From Ligula intestinalis (lineage: Eukaryota; Platyhelminthes; Cestoda; Diphyllobothriidea; Diphyllobothriidae): a DNA stretch of 64,000 nucleotides. Positions 1-11,449 of the stretch are shown piece by piece. Below the pieces are notes generated by a model that worked only from the letters and a program-made list of their open reading frames with translations, ran no database searches and had not been told where the DNA came from. Position 1 is the first letter of the stretch, and every line of letters starts with the position of its first letter. The translations under genes were made by a program, and so were the position numbers. Location: the NCBI GenBank assembly GCA_036362985.1, contig JAYGXS010000010.1, forward strand, positions 7,748,245 through 7,812,244, in the 5' to 3' direction.

Positions 1-660
1 CATTTGCTGTTTGTCTATCGGAGCTAGGACAAAACAGGTCAGTGTTTAGAGAGAGTCAAGTGTGCTTTCATAATAAGGAGAATATTTTTTTAACACGACG
101 CTGTCAGCGAGGGTATGGAGCATTGAAAGTTTCCGAAAAGTCAAAAGCGTGTGAAGTGTAACACCTTTTATTTTTCCCAGCCTACTTATTCTCTGGACGA
201 TGTCGGTTTGTGTGTCGCAGCCGTCGGACAGTGAAACGGTTTTTAGGCCGATTTTGCTACCAGTTTCATCAGTAATTAGGTTCACCTCGAGAAACCACTG
301 GTGATTTTAGACGAAGGGCGATGTCGCAATATGTATCACCGTGAAATACAAACGCTATTTAAAATGATAATATATCGTGTACTGTAAGGTAAAAAGGGTG
401 AAAATAATGAGGTCTAGACTAAACTGCAGTTTGAAATTGTGGGAGATGTTTATTGAGCAGCACGTTATAGTTGATAGTAACACATTCCATTGGAATAATA
501 ATCTCGAAACGAGAATGGCTTGAAGATCAAAAACCGTCGAACACTGAGTTTCAAATCGATGAGGTGGCTCACCAGACTGTCACATCTTGGGAGAATTTTG
601 ACCTCGTCGTATTTGAAAGTGCTGCCGCGTCTCGCCCAATGATCCGCATCAGTTTATTTC
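1..660. repeat. Copy 1 of a 0.6-kb duplicated segment
   Basis: This segment aligns, in the same orientation, with 40330-40945. The anchor 'gtgtttagagagagtcaag' is shared exactly and is followed by similar runs such as 'tgtcagcgag'. The copies have drifted, with many substitutions and short indels. A minus-strand frame of 79 codons lies at 285-46, but the second copy does not keep it open, so I do not call a gene. Transposon or segmental duplication cannot be told apart here. Confidence 0.6.
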
Positions 661-790
661 CAGTTGCTTGTCTCTGAATTCTGACGCTTAACCTAATAAG
701 TGCCAGCCAGTACTATGTTTATAGGGGGCACGCACGGTTTGACCGTGCTCAGTTAGGCCCGAGACATTGCGAGACCAATCTTGCTTCGAT
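640..790 (-). repeat. R1 dispersed repeat, fragment
   Basis: The run 'gaattctgacgcttaaccta' and the following 'ggtttgaccg' match 43605-43660 and 48050-48075, which belong to the R1 repeat family. Only one end of the element is present. No coding potential is seen. Confidence 0.4.
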
Positions 791-1840
791 TTCTTAGAAT
801 CAGTCTGTCACTCACTCAAACAATGTAGGTTTTATGGACGCATAAAGCTAAAACCAATCTGGTTTTGTTCTCTGCTCACCGTTAACAGCATTTAAAGCGG
901 GATCTTGACATGTTGAGGCCTCAAGTGCATTGACGCCTTTTCACGATGCATCATACACACTAGCGCTCCTAAAGGTAGTATAAACGTGTTTCATCCTTAC
1001 TTCAATCCAGTAACGATTGTCACGTGAAAAGCCAAGTATAAGTGCATTTTTTCTGTGATACAGGGACCCTTGGCTCACTGTACCTACAGAAGGATAGCAG
1101 ACATAAATATGGCGTGTGTTGATCTCGATCTGCAACTTGATCTTGGCTTACAAGATGCCAAGAGAACCAATTCAAGACTACCTAAAGACGTATAACGAAA
1201 TATCAGTTATCCATCTTCAATTTGAGGGGACGTAACCCAGTCATAAAGACCCGCCGCAACCTCATTGGCTTTCTTTCTCATTTTGACTCAAAGCATGCGG
1301 TCCTACGCACGATAGGTTCCCAGTATGTCGCCTCCCTGACGGCCGCACCTAGTCGCGCAGTTATGTAGCTTTCAAACAAAGTCCCTGCCAATATATGCTT
1401 TCTCTACAACATGGGTAATTGCGACCACCCACAACGCCTCATCAGCGTGATGGTTGCAGTTCAAAAGTTTGTTTCTCCTACCCGATAAACATACATTGAC
1501 TTTACCTTATCTGTTTGTCTTTGCCTTTATTCCTACGTAACGTCACCGATAAAATGACGTACGATTTAAGGATAAAAAACTGTTGAACTATGCTCATGTG
1601 TTCCTTTTTGTACTCTATAATGACAGCATTATTCCAGGAACTCAGATCTTAGGGCGTCAGTAACTGTTTACAAGGCATACTCGAGGTTGGTGTTCGCAAA
1701 TTGCGGTTACTTCCTTTGCAGCACTTTGATGATCGCACACAACTGATTATCCCTAATAAGCTATTTTAAGGCAAGAATCTCAGGAAAAATAGGCTAATTT
1801 TGAAGTGCCTTTTACATCAATTCGCTTTCGTCTCTGGTAT
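790..1840. other. No gene recognised
   Basis: I looked on both strands and found no long frame, RNA gene or recognisable transposon domain. The sequence is ordinary AT-rich DNA. Confidence 0.5.
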
Positions 1841-1849
1841 GTTTTCTTG

Positions 1850-2300
1850 AGAATGATATGCACGCCATCCGAATCAATATGCATGTGCCACAGAAGTCTG
1901 TGGTCTCAGCTACCGGCAACCTCTGAATATGTGTGCCCTGTTACCATTTAGAAAACTAGGCAACCGAGACGCCACAGCATGAAGGTTATTGTGGGTTAGA
2001 CTCGGACAAACGTATACTGAGGCATACAGGGCAAAAACAATATGTAACAAAGGTGAGTTAAACTAGAAGTTTATTCGGTTAGACCGAGGTTGAGATCTAC
2101 ATGTGAAAGGAAATCGGACTGGTAATGTCCCCTCTCGCATGGAAGTCGATCACTCTGTTTTCTTTCAACCTAAGGCGGTCAAGCCGCCTGCAGCTCTTTT
2201 AACACACAGTACTTGCTGTAGGTTAATCCACTGACCGTCCAAATTTAAAATCAACACATTGGAAAAAAACAACTGAGGTGGACCGCAAACAGTCAAGTTT
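1850..2300 (+). repeat. R1 dispersed repeat copy
   Basis: This copy aligns end to end with 5250-5700. Shared blocks, in order, are 'cacgtgccacagaa'-like, 'aaactag(g/c)caac', and 'cacagtact(t/g)gctgt'. Further copies lie at 35060-35480 (+) and 43590-44010, 45470-45710 and 48010-48400 (-). The family has no visible protein. Its class (MITE, SINE-like or an untranslated LINE or PLE end) is unknown. Confidence 0.55.
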
Positions 2301-3100
2301 GGCACAAGAACATGACTTCTGACGTGTTCAACTCCGAAGAAGCCCTTTCATTTTTCTGTAAGATATTTTTGTTTGGCAAAAGAAGCTTATGTAGCTCCAC
2401 TCATAAATTCCTATTCCCAGCAGTTTGTCCTGCAAAAACTGTGGTTATAGGGTTTTTTGGGGTGGGGAAATAGGATAGGCAGAGCATGGCATTTTTAAAA
2501 GTAAGTGTATAGTTAAAAAATTTAGTCAATGTTGCTTCTCGCAGCCTCTGAGAATAAGTTGATCTGCATTTAAATTGAGGGTGTGCACGGTGCTTTGCGC
2601 CGCGGAATATACTTATCTAACTCCACAGGTAAGTTGAAGTAGACAACCTCCTAACCAAGATTTCAATTTTTCGGGAAATTCAAGGAACCTGCAAATTGCT
2701 AATCGGGTTTTTCCGCAATAAGTTAAATGCTTATACAGATTAGCGAAATCTACAGATATAAATCAACAACCCTTCTAAATACAGTTAAATAAAAACTAAT
2801 TTAGCATTTATTTAAGCATATTTCACTTCGTGTCTTAAATTGAGCGCCCATAAAACCCAAAAACACCATTTTTATAGGAAATAGTGCAGGTTGTAGGGAT
2901 TAATGAGTTGGGCTGTATAAGCCACTATTGCCCTTTGGCTAATTGACGAGTGTACGTTTACTGTGTTGTATGCAATTACAATTTTTAACATTTTCAGAAG
3001 TTTTTGGTGTCTCAAATAAATATTTAGTTTTGGTTGGGATGGGGCCTCCTAACTACCGGGTAGTCCTACTCCGCAGTCAGGCATAGCACTACTCGAAAAT
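2300..3100. other. No gene recognised
   Basis: AT-rich sequence with no convincing frame, RNA or transposon domain on either strand. Confidence 0.5.
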
Positions 3101-3109
3101 CCGACGATA

Positions 3110-3600
3110 ACTGAATGTGTGTTAAGACTAATGCAAAGGCTTATCAGATCAACCTGTCTGACGTGTGTGACGTGCTGCACAAGAGCGAACACACAATAAT
3201 ATATGTCAATAACTGCTAGTAATCTGTTTTTTTTTAAAGTTCTGCAATTTTAATATCAATTAGTTCCGATTTGTAAAGAAGTTTTTATTAAAATCGAGTA
3301 GAGTAAAGAGGGAATGTACCAGTCAATCTAGATAATTAGCATTAGCATTGCTAAAGAATCTGCTCGCCTACATTGGGCGACCACGTGTTCGGCGCAAATC
3401 AAATATTTGCTTGTTATTCCGTAGGCTTGAAATACCCCTTTGTTGGTTTCAGAGGGCAAGTAAGTAGTTTATGTGTCCATTTAGCGAAAAGTAATAGAAC
3501 GAAAATGCGACATTTGATTCAAACATTTTTTGGAATAAAAACAAGGAGTTTTTTCGCTAGGTCATGTGATCGATCATGGAAAGACACGCTGAAAATTATG
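3110..3600 (+). repeat. R2 dispersed repeat copy
   Basis: Shared blocks with the other R2 copies are 'gctgcacaag(a/c)gcga', a stretch ending 'tccgatttgtaaa', and 'ttttggaataaaaacaagga' near 3525. Related copies lie at 7084-7580, 8030-8300, 10930-11445 and 61850-62280. An 86-codon frame at 3373-3633 overlaps this copy, but it is not conserved in the others and I do not treat it as a gene. Confidence 0.5.
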
Positions 3601-3639
3601 AAAAAGGACCACGTGTCAATAAAGACTACTTGAGGAATG

Positions 3640-5240
3640 ATTACCGAATTCTCTTTTACTATTTAAAGTAGCGAGACGGTTATTCTTTACTTCTGGTTTA
3701 ACCGAATTTATTAAGGCAGTCAATTTCTGAAGAAACAATTAACTGACAATTATTTCCATGCTACCGTTTCTAATCACTGAAGTTAAAAAAATTGCATCCA
3801 ACCGTTTCTTATCACTGAAGTTAAAAAAATGAAAAGTAAATGACGATCAACAATTCTGGAAGTTTCGTCTGTCAATTTCTCGATAATTATAATTGATGAG
3901 GCTGAGCGTGACATCAAATACAATCGCTGCAACTTTACCATTTAGTTCAGAATGCTGGATTTCATTGACAAAAATTCGCGGTGAATAAGGCCTATGGGCA
4001 TTTGCTAGCTTTTATTGTGGGTAATAAAAATTGAAATAACTTAAAATTATTCATAGAAGACGTCAAGTGGGATATGGGAGTGTGGGCACTTGTGCACACT
4101 TTTCTACAGCACGTCTCTCACAGATGCAAAATGTTCGACGCTTAGCTCCAATCAACTTATTTGAAAGTGATTTTGCGTGAACATTTATTTCACTGACCAT
4201 ATGTTCCGGACTCTTCTACACACAATGCGGAAGGCAATGAATTTGACTTCGTACAATTATAATCTGGAAAAAAAGATGATCAAGGGAAGAATAAATTGTA
4301 ACTGTATCTGTCCTTGGCACATCCAAAGTTTACCTAACATCTTATAGAGTGTGGTACTAGAGGAAAACTTCAGCTTGTAGCAATTAATCGATTTCCTTTC
4401 AAAGGATGCCTCGTCATGCGGCTACGGTCTCCGTTCAGAAATCTATGAGATTTCCTCATCCTCATCAGATTTCACTTAAATTTCACATGTTATTCGACCC
4501 ACATAACACCTCTACCGATTGTGCTGGATGATTATGTTATCACAGTCAAGTCACCATAAGCCTTATTCAGCAATGAGTTTTCTGCGACGTAAAGGTGGAA
4601 AAATATATATGTATGACAGGATAAGGCAATCTCGGGAACCATTGTTTTATCGTCCTGCCGTTTCAAAAGCGTACAGGTTTCCGTCATCAGAGGTAGTAAT
4701 TGTATCTATGGTTTAACAATCATGTTTGACATATGAAGATTTCAAACTGAATGCGAATTATTAAGATGACCGATTTCTTCAGGAAGAATTTTACGTTACA
4801 TAAAAGAAGTGGTGGTAAGATGGCGACGAAGGATTTTGAGGAGTGCGGAGAGACACAATGATAAATTATTTGAGAAAGAATTTCCATATATTCCCTTTCT
4901 GTCGCTTTGCTTAAGGTTTTTTAATCATTCATACGGTTATGCGGTTTTGATATAAAGTATCTGCCTGTTTAGGATTTGTCACATAATGTTTGCAGTTTTG
5001 AACGATCCAACACACTTAAGGGCACAATGACGTATGACACGCAGAACCATATAACCGAGCACGACAGTTGGGAAAGGAAGTACCGTTATGTTGTATAATT
5101 AATTACAATCATCACTCACAAACCACAACCTCCCCTCAACACACCGTGCTTTCAAATTGTGAATATGATGTGGCATCTTTTTCGGGTGCCATTTGCCTCA
5201 CACTGCAACAATCCAATTTTGCATTCATGATTGCCCCATT
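3640..5240. other. No gene recognised; one short tandem duplication
   Basis: The only structure I see is a two-unit tandem repeat at about 3763-3831, where a block ending 'tcactgaagttaaaaaaa' occurs twice with a period near 36. The small frames here (for example 4519-4716 and 5068-5250) have no recognisable motif. Confidence 0.45.
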
Positions 5241-5249
5241 GATCTTTTA

Positions 5250-5700
5250 ATGCACGGCATCTAGGTCAATATGCTGCCAGATGCACGTGCCACAGAAATC
5301 CATAGCCAAAAAAGACGGTAAGTCTTTTTACAGGGGCAATCTCCGGGAGATGCCATCTTTGTTTCGACTTAGCAAACTAGCCAGCAAACTAGCCAGCCAG
5401 CCGTATGTAGGTCATCACGGGTAAGTACGCGGTAAACATAAACTTAGACACGCAGAGCACCAAATGAGGCAGCAAATGTCAGAAAAAGTTAAAGGTCATT
5501 TGGGCGAACTGACGGTGAGCAGCTGATGTGAAGCAAGTTTGGTCTTGCAATGTGCCGGGCCTAATTTACCGTGGTTCAAACTGTGCGTGACCCTCCTGAA
5601 AACACAGTACTGGCTGTCAATTATTCGATTTAGCGTCCAGAATATAGAACAATTGCTTGGAAAATGACTAATGTGGACCACGCGCTGCCAAATGGGGCGC
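5250..5700 (+). repeat. R1 dispersed repeat copy
   Basis: Partner of 1850-2300. One end reads 'cggcatctaggtcaatatgc', and the reverse complement of that end appears at 43980-44000 and 45690-45710. Inside is a micro-tandem, 'agcaaactagcc' repeated from about 5370 to 5400. The minus frame at 5702-5496 is a shadow of the repeat. Confidence 0.55.
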
Positions 5701-6379
5701 ATCAGATGGCTTTAGAAACTTTCAGTTCTGACTTGTTTGTGCAGATGCATCCCGCAATATTTTGCACAGCAGTTTATTCTAGACCTAATTAGTTTCACTC
5801 TCCTCAATTGCTATAGCAGAGAATGAGACACTTGGGAAGATATTTACTTTTATAAGAAAATATTAATGTGCATTATGGGCATTATTGTCTATCCTTTCTC
5901 CCAAAGCCATTGGTGCGTCGAGGTCGATCGGTCTTCTGATGTGACTCGTTCCTACAGTTGGTGTCTAGAGTGTGTTTGATAGTCATAATTATCAGAATTC
6001 TAAAATTAATGCTGCAACTTTTAGTCTTCCTCACCAGTGCTGCCTTCTTGCCCGTACTCATGAACACTAACGCAATTGAGGCCCCCTGAACAGCGTTTCA
6101 GATTCTAGTAGATAGGCAGAAGCATGACCAGTTGACAAGTGACAAGTCAAAAGTAACTGAATCTGCCGGTGGTACGGAAATATTGGCCAACAGTTCCTAT
6201 AGGAGTATACCAAATATAAATAAAGCCTTTAATAATGACGAAATGCTAGAAAATATTTGCTCAATAAATTGCCAAGCCATTTCAGTACAGACTTCGTAGA
6301 CAGGCATGATGATATTTGAAAATCATCTCTGCATCAAAAATAACTAAAATTTCTCCCTTATTTAGACCCCAAACAAAAA

Positions 6380-6700
6380 CCTAGCCAACTCGGCGGATTA
6401 TTCCGCATTCGATAAAAGGACAGCTCAATCACTTTGGCAGTATTCTTATTTGCCTGGCGTTTCGAGATCCATTGCGGTTTCATAATCAGAGGCATACGCA
6501 GGGAGCAGCAACAGTCCCGTATTCTGTCTCCGTTATCTTGCCGGTGAGGTGTTATGGTCATAACGATGCAGCATCGATGATACCCATCGTAAACTCTAAG
6601 CTTTTCTATTTCTTTTGCATCCGGAAAGTACCGGTGGTACGCGAATTATGCTCCCATACTGTCGTCTCCCTGATGGCTGCATTTATATGGCTGTGATTTT
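6380..6700 (-). mobile_element. Penelope-like element, decayed terminal segment
   Basis: This resembles the terminal segment at 52040-52300. Both have an AT-rich lead, then 'tatttgcctggcgtttcga' (here) or 'tattcgcctgacgtttcga' (there), then a hairpin block. In known PLEs these segments form the terminal pseudo-LTR carrying a hammerhead motif. No endonuclease or reverse transcriptase (RT) residue can be read here, so assignment rests on the terminal motif alone. Confidence 0.4.
6453..6492 (-). ncRNA. Hammerhead-ribozyme-like motif (degenerate)
   Basis: On the minus strand this reads CTGATTA, an imperfect hairpin, GAAA, then CGCCAGG. The hammerhead core expects CTGANGA then GAAA, so the guanine at core position 8 is missing. 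By comparison with 52116-52155 this is a decayed copy and probably inactive. Confidence 0.35.
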
Positions 6701-6977
6701 TCCCACAATTTGAATAATTGAGAACACTTTATACGCTCTTCCCAGTGTGGTGGTCGTATCTCACGCAATAACTGGCCTTTCTATTAAACTTCCAAACTCC
6801 ACTACACCTATTAATATTCAAACGGAGGCCAAGGAAACTGTTTTTTGTGTTTCTTTTTGTATAACTGCTTAGTCTTCAAAGCTTTCGTTGGCTCTTATAT
6901 TATTGTTAAGTCTTTCTTCGTGTTTTGCCTGTGTAAGAAAGTTTTATAAGATAAAGCCTTAACATTCCGGTTTCACA

Positions 6978-7083
6978 AATGATGCAATGCTTAATGTGGA
7001 CTCGGTGGACAACATGAAGTAGCAAAAACGTTTTTATTTCAATGCAGGCTCAGAAAAAAATCATCCGGAAGCTGACGGACAAG
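6978..7083. repeat. 106-bp direct repeat, unit 1
   Basis: Begins 'gcaatgcttaatgtggactc' and recurs at 7583-7690 with few differences, including the run 'acaacatgaagtagcaaaaa'. The two units bracket R2 copy 7084-7580. Confidence 0.7.
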
Positions 7084-7580
7084 TACTGTCTTGTGTTCGC
7101 ACTTCGGAGCGAGGAATAAACCTTCCAGAACAGTCATGGGATTATCAAAATTATGTAAATACAAATGCGAAAGCTTTCTTACTATTAAAAAGATATGCAA
7201 CATGGTACATAAGAGCGTGCTTACAGAAATCCACGTGTATGTGAAAAAGGTGATTAGTTGTCAAATAGACAGTAAATGTAATGACAATTTATTCTGATTT
7301 GTAAGAAAATTCTTACATAAATAAAAAAGCCAGCGTATTACTTTAGTAACAAATGTTAAAAATTGACATCCATTATTGCTTGAAAATCCCTACGCAATTT
7401 AAATATGAAGTTGACGCTTAGGTAGTCTGAAACAATGATTTCTAAAGGAAGCGTAGCGTAATTTTGTACTTATTCGTTCATTCAAAAGAAATTGGGGGAA
7501 AAGTTAATGCAGCATTTGATGAAAACAATTGTTTTGGAATAAAATCAAGGAGTTCCTTTTGTAAGGCTATATCATTAATC
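7084..7580 (+). repeat. R2 dispersed repeat copy
   Basis: Nearly identical over about 480 bases to 10930-11445, including 'gttcgcacttcggagcgagg' and 'gataacaaatgttaaaaatt'-like blocks. A 68-codon frame (7091-7297) is open in both copies. Of 15 base differences in that frame about 10 change the amino acid, which argues against protein-level selection. This is probably a recent non-coding duplication. Confidence 0.65.
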
Positions 7581-7582
7581 AT

Positions 7583-7690
7583 GGTGCAATGCTTAATGTG
7601 GACTCCGTGGACAACATGAAGTAGCAAAAACGTTTTTATTTCAATGCAGGATCAGAAACAAAAACTATCTGGGAGCTGACAGACAAGTTA
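7583..7690. repeat. 106-bp direct repeat, unit 2
   Basis: Second unit of the repeat at 6978-7083, in the same orientation. It lies just after the R2 copy, so R2 sits between two direct repeats. Confidence 0.7.
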
Positions 7691-8029
7691 ATCATGCCGA
7701 TGGTGTGCAGCAGCTCGTGGATGTGGGCACAATAACTGTCATTCAAAAATTCTTCACATTTTAACCTTTTTTATACGCTGTTTTCCTTAAGTGGTACATG
7801 TTTGCATAGTATGGCTTGCCAATTCAATATTATGTAACGTGATTATAAGTTATCGGTCCTTTAAACAAACATTTGGATTTGGACTTCAGGACTGAATATT
7901 TTGGTTAAAAAGGCTCTTTGAACCGTCCATTGCTCCAACGCCAAATCAAGAATACAAATTCTGCCAAATTCAAAAGAACCTGAAGCTGGTTTAAGTCAAT
8001 TGCGAAGGCTTTAATAAGATCAAAATAGA

Positions 8030-8300
8030 TGCTGATTATGGATGGATGTTTACATGGCAGATATTATTAGGAAAAGGTATGTGACGTGCTGCACAAGCGC
8101 GACGAAAAATATCTGCTATTCAGTGCTCAAAATCTGATTAGTTTTTAAAGAATCCGCGGTTTTAGTAGCAACTTATTCTGATTTGAAAGGTGTTTGCTGC
8201 TACTAGGAGAGGAATGACTTGAGCAGCAGGTCTGAAAGATTTGCATCGCTATTTGCCAAAGACTCTCTTTGTCTATCTAGCGTGGGCACATAAACTATGC
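8030..8300 (+). repeat. R2 dispersed repeat, diverged copy
   Basis: Shares 'gacgtgctgcacaag' with 3165-3185, 'tctgatta' followed by 'tttttaaa', and 'ttattctgattt' followed by 'agcagcaggtctg' (compare 'agcagcagatctgg' near 62005). No coding potential. Confidence 0.45.
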
Positions 8301-8512
8301 GTACACTCAATATCTTGGATTTACTGATTTTATTGCTGCCCTTAACAATTCCCGCATTTAAGTTTTTAACGGAAGGTAGCATTTGGAGCGAAAAATCCAA
8401 AAAACATATATTTCTGCAATGCACTCCTTACCGTTATATAACCAGACGCATCTGGCCCGTCTCCAGAATTAGTTAGTTATTCATACAGGTTAAAAAGGCT
8501 TAGCAAAGTAAA

Positions 8513-8875
8513 TTGTATTGCAGACATCGCATGGGATCATTTAGGCAAGTTACATTTTTTACATGTAACCCTTCCAATACTAAACGTTTACGAGGTGGTG
8601 GCGCCAAATGGTCACAAATAGGATTTCGTCTGGTACTTATTTCAAGCGTACGGCCGGAATCATATATTTTATTATTATTTGATTCATGTCGTCTAGGTCA
8701 GACGTTGACAAGAATCCGACGGTATCCATTTTGGGAAAAAAATCAAATGAAATTCAATGTGACCTGGGAACGTTATCCATCCTCAGGTTACTTTTTGATA
8801 ACATGTCCCGAAGGGCAGGAATATTACCACGCCACTATCATTGCGCTTAGTACCCACAAAAAAATCTTTGTATGA
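8513..8875 (+). CDS. Hypothetical open frame, 120 aa
   Basis: An uninterrupted frame starting at ATG 8513. I recognise no domain. The peptide has scattered cysteines and no clear signal peptide or membrane segment. No TATA box, splice partner or homologous copy in the window supports it. In DNA of this composition a 120-codon frame can arise by chance, so this is listed only as a possible gene or exon. Confidence 0.15.
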   Translation: MYCRHRMGSFRQVTFFTCNPSNTKRLRGGGAKWSQIGFRLVLISSVRPESYILLLFDSCRLGQTLTRIRRYPFWEKNQMKFNVTWERYPSSGYFLITCPEGQEYYHATIIALSTHKKIFV

Positions 8876-8879
8876 GCGC

Positions 8880-9755
8880 AACTAGAATGGAAAGTCTATC
8901 TCCCACTTCCTTCCCGAGTGTAAAGGTAAGTCATCGAGGTGTTGAGTTCATGATTTTGTGTAATTCTGGTTGCTCTTGTTCATGCTAACATGGGTTTTAT
9001 CTGTGGTGTTAAGAAATGTCTAAATATCAAGTATTTTATGCAAGGGTTATGGTTGGGTTATTTCTACGCTGTTAAAAAATTTCTAGTAATTGAGTGTTTT
9101 AATATAATGGTAAACGTGTTTCATTAAGTTCTGACTTATTGCTTAAGAAACACATCCCAGTATTTCGCAGTTGAGTTTGTTCTAGTCCTAAGCAATGTCG
9201 TCTCGCTACCTTACAACGCACAGTGTTCTTTCATTTTAAAATTCGCTTGGATGTTAAGGTAATACGTCCACATAACGTTTTACTCCGTCTTCCGTATGCC
9301 ACATAGGCATTGACGAAACTGATTCCAATAATAGACGCTGACCAAAGCCACTGTAAAATGTGTGTCACACAAATACCAACACCTTTTGCAGAAGAAAGTA
9401 ACTTCAAAATATAAAATGGGCCACATTTAGAAGGTCTTCATTAATCCATATCCTCAATTCACCCTGAACTTGCTCGTGCCATCATTTTACCTAAAATGCC
9501 ACACAGTAACGACAAATACTTCCTTTTATCTAATAAATGGCATGTTTCAACTCGTCCATTGGAGACTTTTAAAGCAGCAAATATATTCACAATTAATATA
9601 TTATTTAATGGTTCCCTACACTTTACTGCGGAGTCTGAGGTAAAATGATTTCAACCAACACTGTCGCTGGTCCCTTAAAGTGATGGGCTGTTTTACTGCA
9701 TAAATCTTCGCAAAAAAAATACGAAAGCATACGATTGTCTGCCTTACGGGAGGGA
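8880..9755. other. No gene recognised (upstream of gene 1)
   Basis: No transposon domain, RNA gene or long frame is seen. It is the region in which any distal regulatory sequence of the gene at 9828 would lie, but I could not match it to the upstream DNA of the second copy at 40097 onward. Confidence 0.4.
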
Positions 9756-9760
9756 ACCTT

Positions 9761-9783
9761 ATTGGTCTAATGTGCATATAAAA
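9761..9783 (+). promoter_or_regulatory. Core promoter of secreted-protein gene 1
   Basis: ATTGG (a CCAAT box in reverse) lies at 9761-9765 and TATAAAA at 9777-9783, 51 bases before the ATG at 9828. The paralogue has the same two boxes at identical spacing (ATTGG 40096-40092, TATAAAA 40080-40074, ATG at 40029). The block from ATTGG to 'GACATT' is strongly conserved between them, which supports both the promoter and the start codon. Confidence 0.7.
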
Positions 9784-9827
9784 GCAAGACATTTGCCTAT
9801 ATTGAATTGCTCACCCCTCCGTCTGAA

Positions 9828-10708
9828 ATGCTGACATTGATGTGTGCATTGTTGTGTAGCGTTACTTTAGCTTCTGGCTGCTCTAGCAACTCTGGTATGA
9901 GAAATTCCTAATATTTACGTTTCGCAAATTCCGCAATTTTTAATGCACGCTGTATGGACAATGCAAACATACCAACTGTTTTTTTAAATTCCAACCCAGG
10001 ACCAGAGCAATGTCCAGGCAATGACGGGCGAGTAAATTATGCAGATGTTGTGGAGAAGCTCGTATATCCGACATACGCATTACCAGTGGTGGAAAATTGG
10101 ATCAGCTGGAGTACATTTGAAATGCGGATAACTGCGGCACAGAGAAAGTCAGAATGCCGTAACATTCAAACAGCAGTTCACATCAAGCAAGTTTGGTGTA
10201 CCATTCAGACTGCATGTGTTGATATTCTCATCCAGCGTATGTAAGTCAACCATAAAATCACGGTTAATTTGGTATTTAATTGATAAATTTTCTATAATCA
10301 GCATAATTATAATTTTTGATATGCTAAAATTAGTGATAGAAAAGTTAATATTATTTTCGCTTCTATTTTTTAAAAAATACTTTCCCATTTTTATACTTTA
10401 GGGCACTGGATGTGTCTTTTTTGAACAGAATTCCCTATAGGCTTGAGCACGTTAAGATGACCATTCCGGAAGCTGTGCTTAATGCCAAGGTGGAGGATAA
10501 GCTGTTGGATACTAGTGATTCCTTAACACATATTATACACCTTGCTGAAATCAGAATACAAAATATCAGCTCAAGCATAAATACACGCAAACTTTCCATT
10601 GCCAAAGCTGACTTAAGCCCCTGGAAGAAATGGGCTCTTGCGAACACAGAAAAACTCCTACAAAAGGCAGTTCTTCAGCGCGGAGCAAAGCAATGTCGGT
10701 TGTATTAG
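9828..10708 (+). CDS. Small secreted cysteine-containing protein, gene 1 (three exons)
   Basis: Exons are 9828-9894, 10000-10240 and 10402-10708, encoding 204 aa. The donors are GTATGA and GTAAGT and both acceptors end in AG; intron phases are 1 and 2. Residues 1-17 form a hydrophobic signal peptide (MLTLMCALLCSVTLASG), so the product should be secreted. Later cysteines are at 18, 27, 75, 89, 95 and 201. Exon 2 opens with PEQCP and contains KSEC and VWCTIQTA. Exon 3 contains LAEIRIQN, WALANTE and ends QC plus three residues. The gene at 40029-39205 has the same structure at roughly half identity. I do not recognise the family: there is no cystatin, Kunitz or antigen-B signature. Transcription evidence is lacking, but conserved frames, splice sites and promoter make it a strong gene call. 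The function is unknown. Confidence 0.8.
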
Positions 10709-10886
10709 GACGTTTGCAGATCTCTTCTGATTCATCCGTATGGGGTTACTCACTGTCATCTAAAAATCCCTTCCATATTTACTTTTTGGTTTGGTATTGT
10801 CTTCGGTTGAATGGCAGGTGTACGCATACTATGTTGCGCCCAGCAAAGATTACTCTGCAGTTATTCGAAATGTTTGGTTTTTTTTA

Positions 10887-10892
10887 AATAAA
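10887..10892 (+). other. Polyadenylation signal of gene 1
   Basis: AATAAA lies 179 bases after the stop codon and is followed by 'catttggagttggaattc'. The paralogue has AATAAA at 39055-39050 followed by the related 'aatttggatttggaattt', so the 3' end is conserved too. Confidence 0.6.
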
Positions 10893-10929
10893 CATTTGGA
10901 GTTGGAATTCTTAAAGTACTGTTTTATTC

Positions 10930-11445
10930 GAAGAAGGCCCCCTGACCGTCTTGTGTTCGCACTTCGGAGCGAGGGATAAACCTTCCAGGAAAGTCATAGG
11001 ATTATCGAAATTATGTAAATACAAATGCGAAAGATTTCTTACTATTAAAAAGATATGCAACATGGTATATAAGAGCGTCCTTACAGAGTTCCACGCTTAT
11101 GTGAGAAAGGTGATTAGTTGTCAAATAGACAGTAAATGTAATAACAATTTTTTCTGATTTGTAAGAAAATTCTTACATAAATCAAGAAGACAGCGAATTA
11201 CTTTAGCAACAAATGTTAAAAATTGACATCCGTTATTGCTTGAAAATCCCTACGCAATTTAAATATGAAGTTGACGCTTAGGTAGTCTGAAACAATTATT
11301 TATAAGGGAAGCGTAGCGTAATTTTGTACTTTATTCATTCCTTCAAAAGAAATTGGGGGAAAAGTTAATGCAGCATTTGATGAAAACAATTGTTTTGGAA
11401 TAAACTCAAGGAGTTCCTTTTGTTAGGCTATATCATTAATCATGG
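10930..11445 (+). repeat. R2 dispersed repeat copy
   Basis: About 93-95% identical to 7084-7580. It starts soon after the poly(A) signal of gene 1. The 68-codon frame at 10951-11157 is the counterpart of 7091-7297 and appears unselected. Confidence 0.65.
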
Positions 11446-11449
11446 GAAC

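Noticed and set aside
46..285. 79-codon minus frame at the window start
   Set aside because: The related sequence at 40380-40600 does not keep it open over its length.
9954..9999. ATG at 9954 as the start of gene 1
   Set aside because: It lies in intron 1; the upstream exon with a signal peptide, a GT donor and the AG at 9998-9999 match the paralogue exactly.
7091..11157. Conserved 68-codon frame in two R2 copies as a small gene
   Set aside because: Around 10 of 15 base differences change the amino acid, other R2 copies do not keep the frame, and there is no promoter or splice support.
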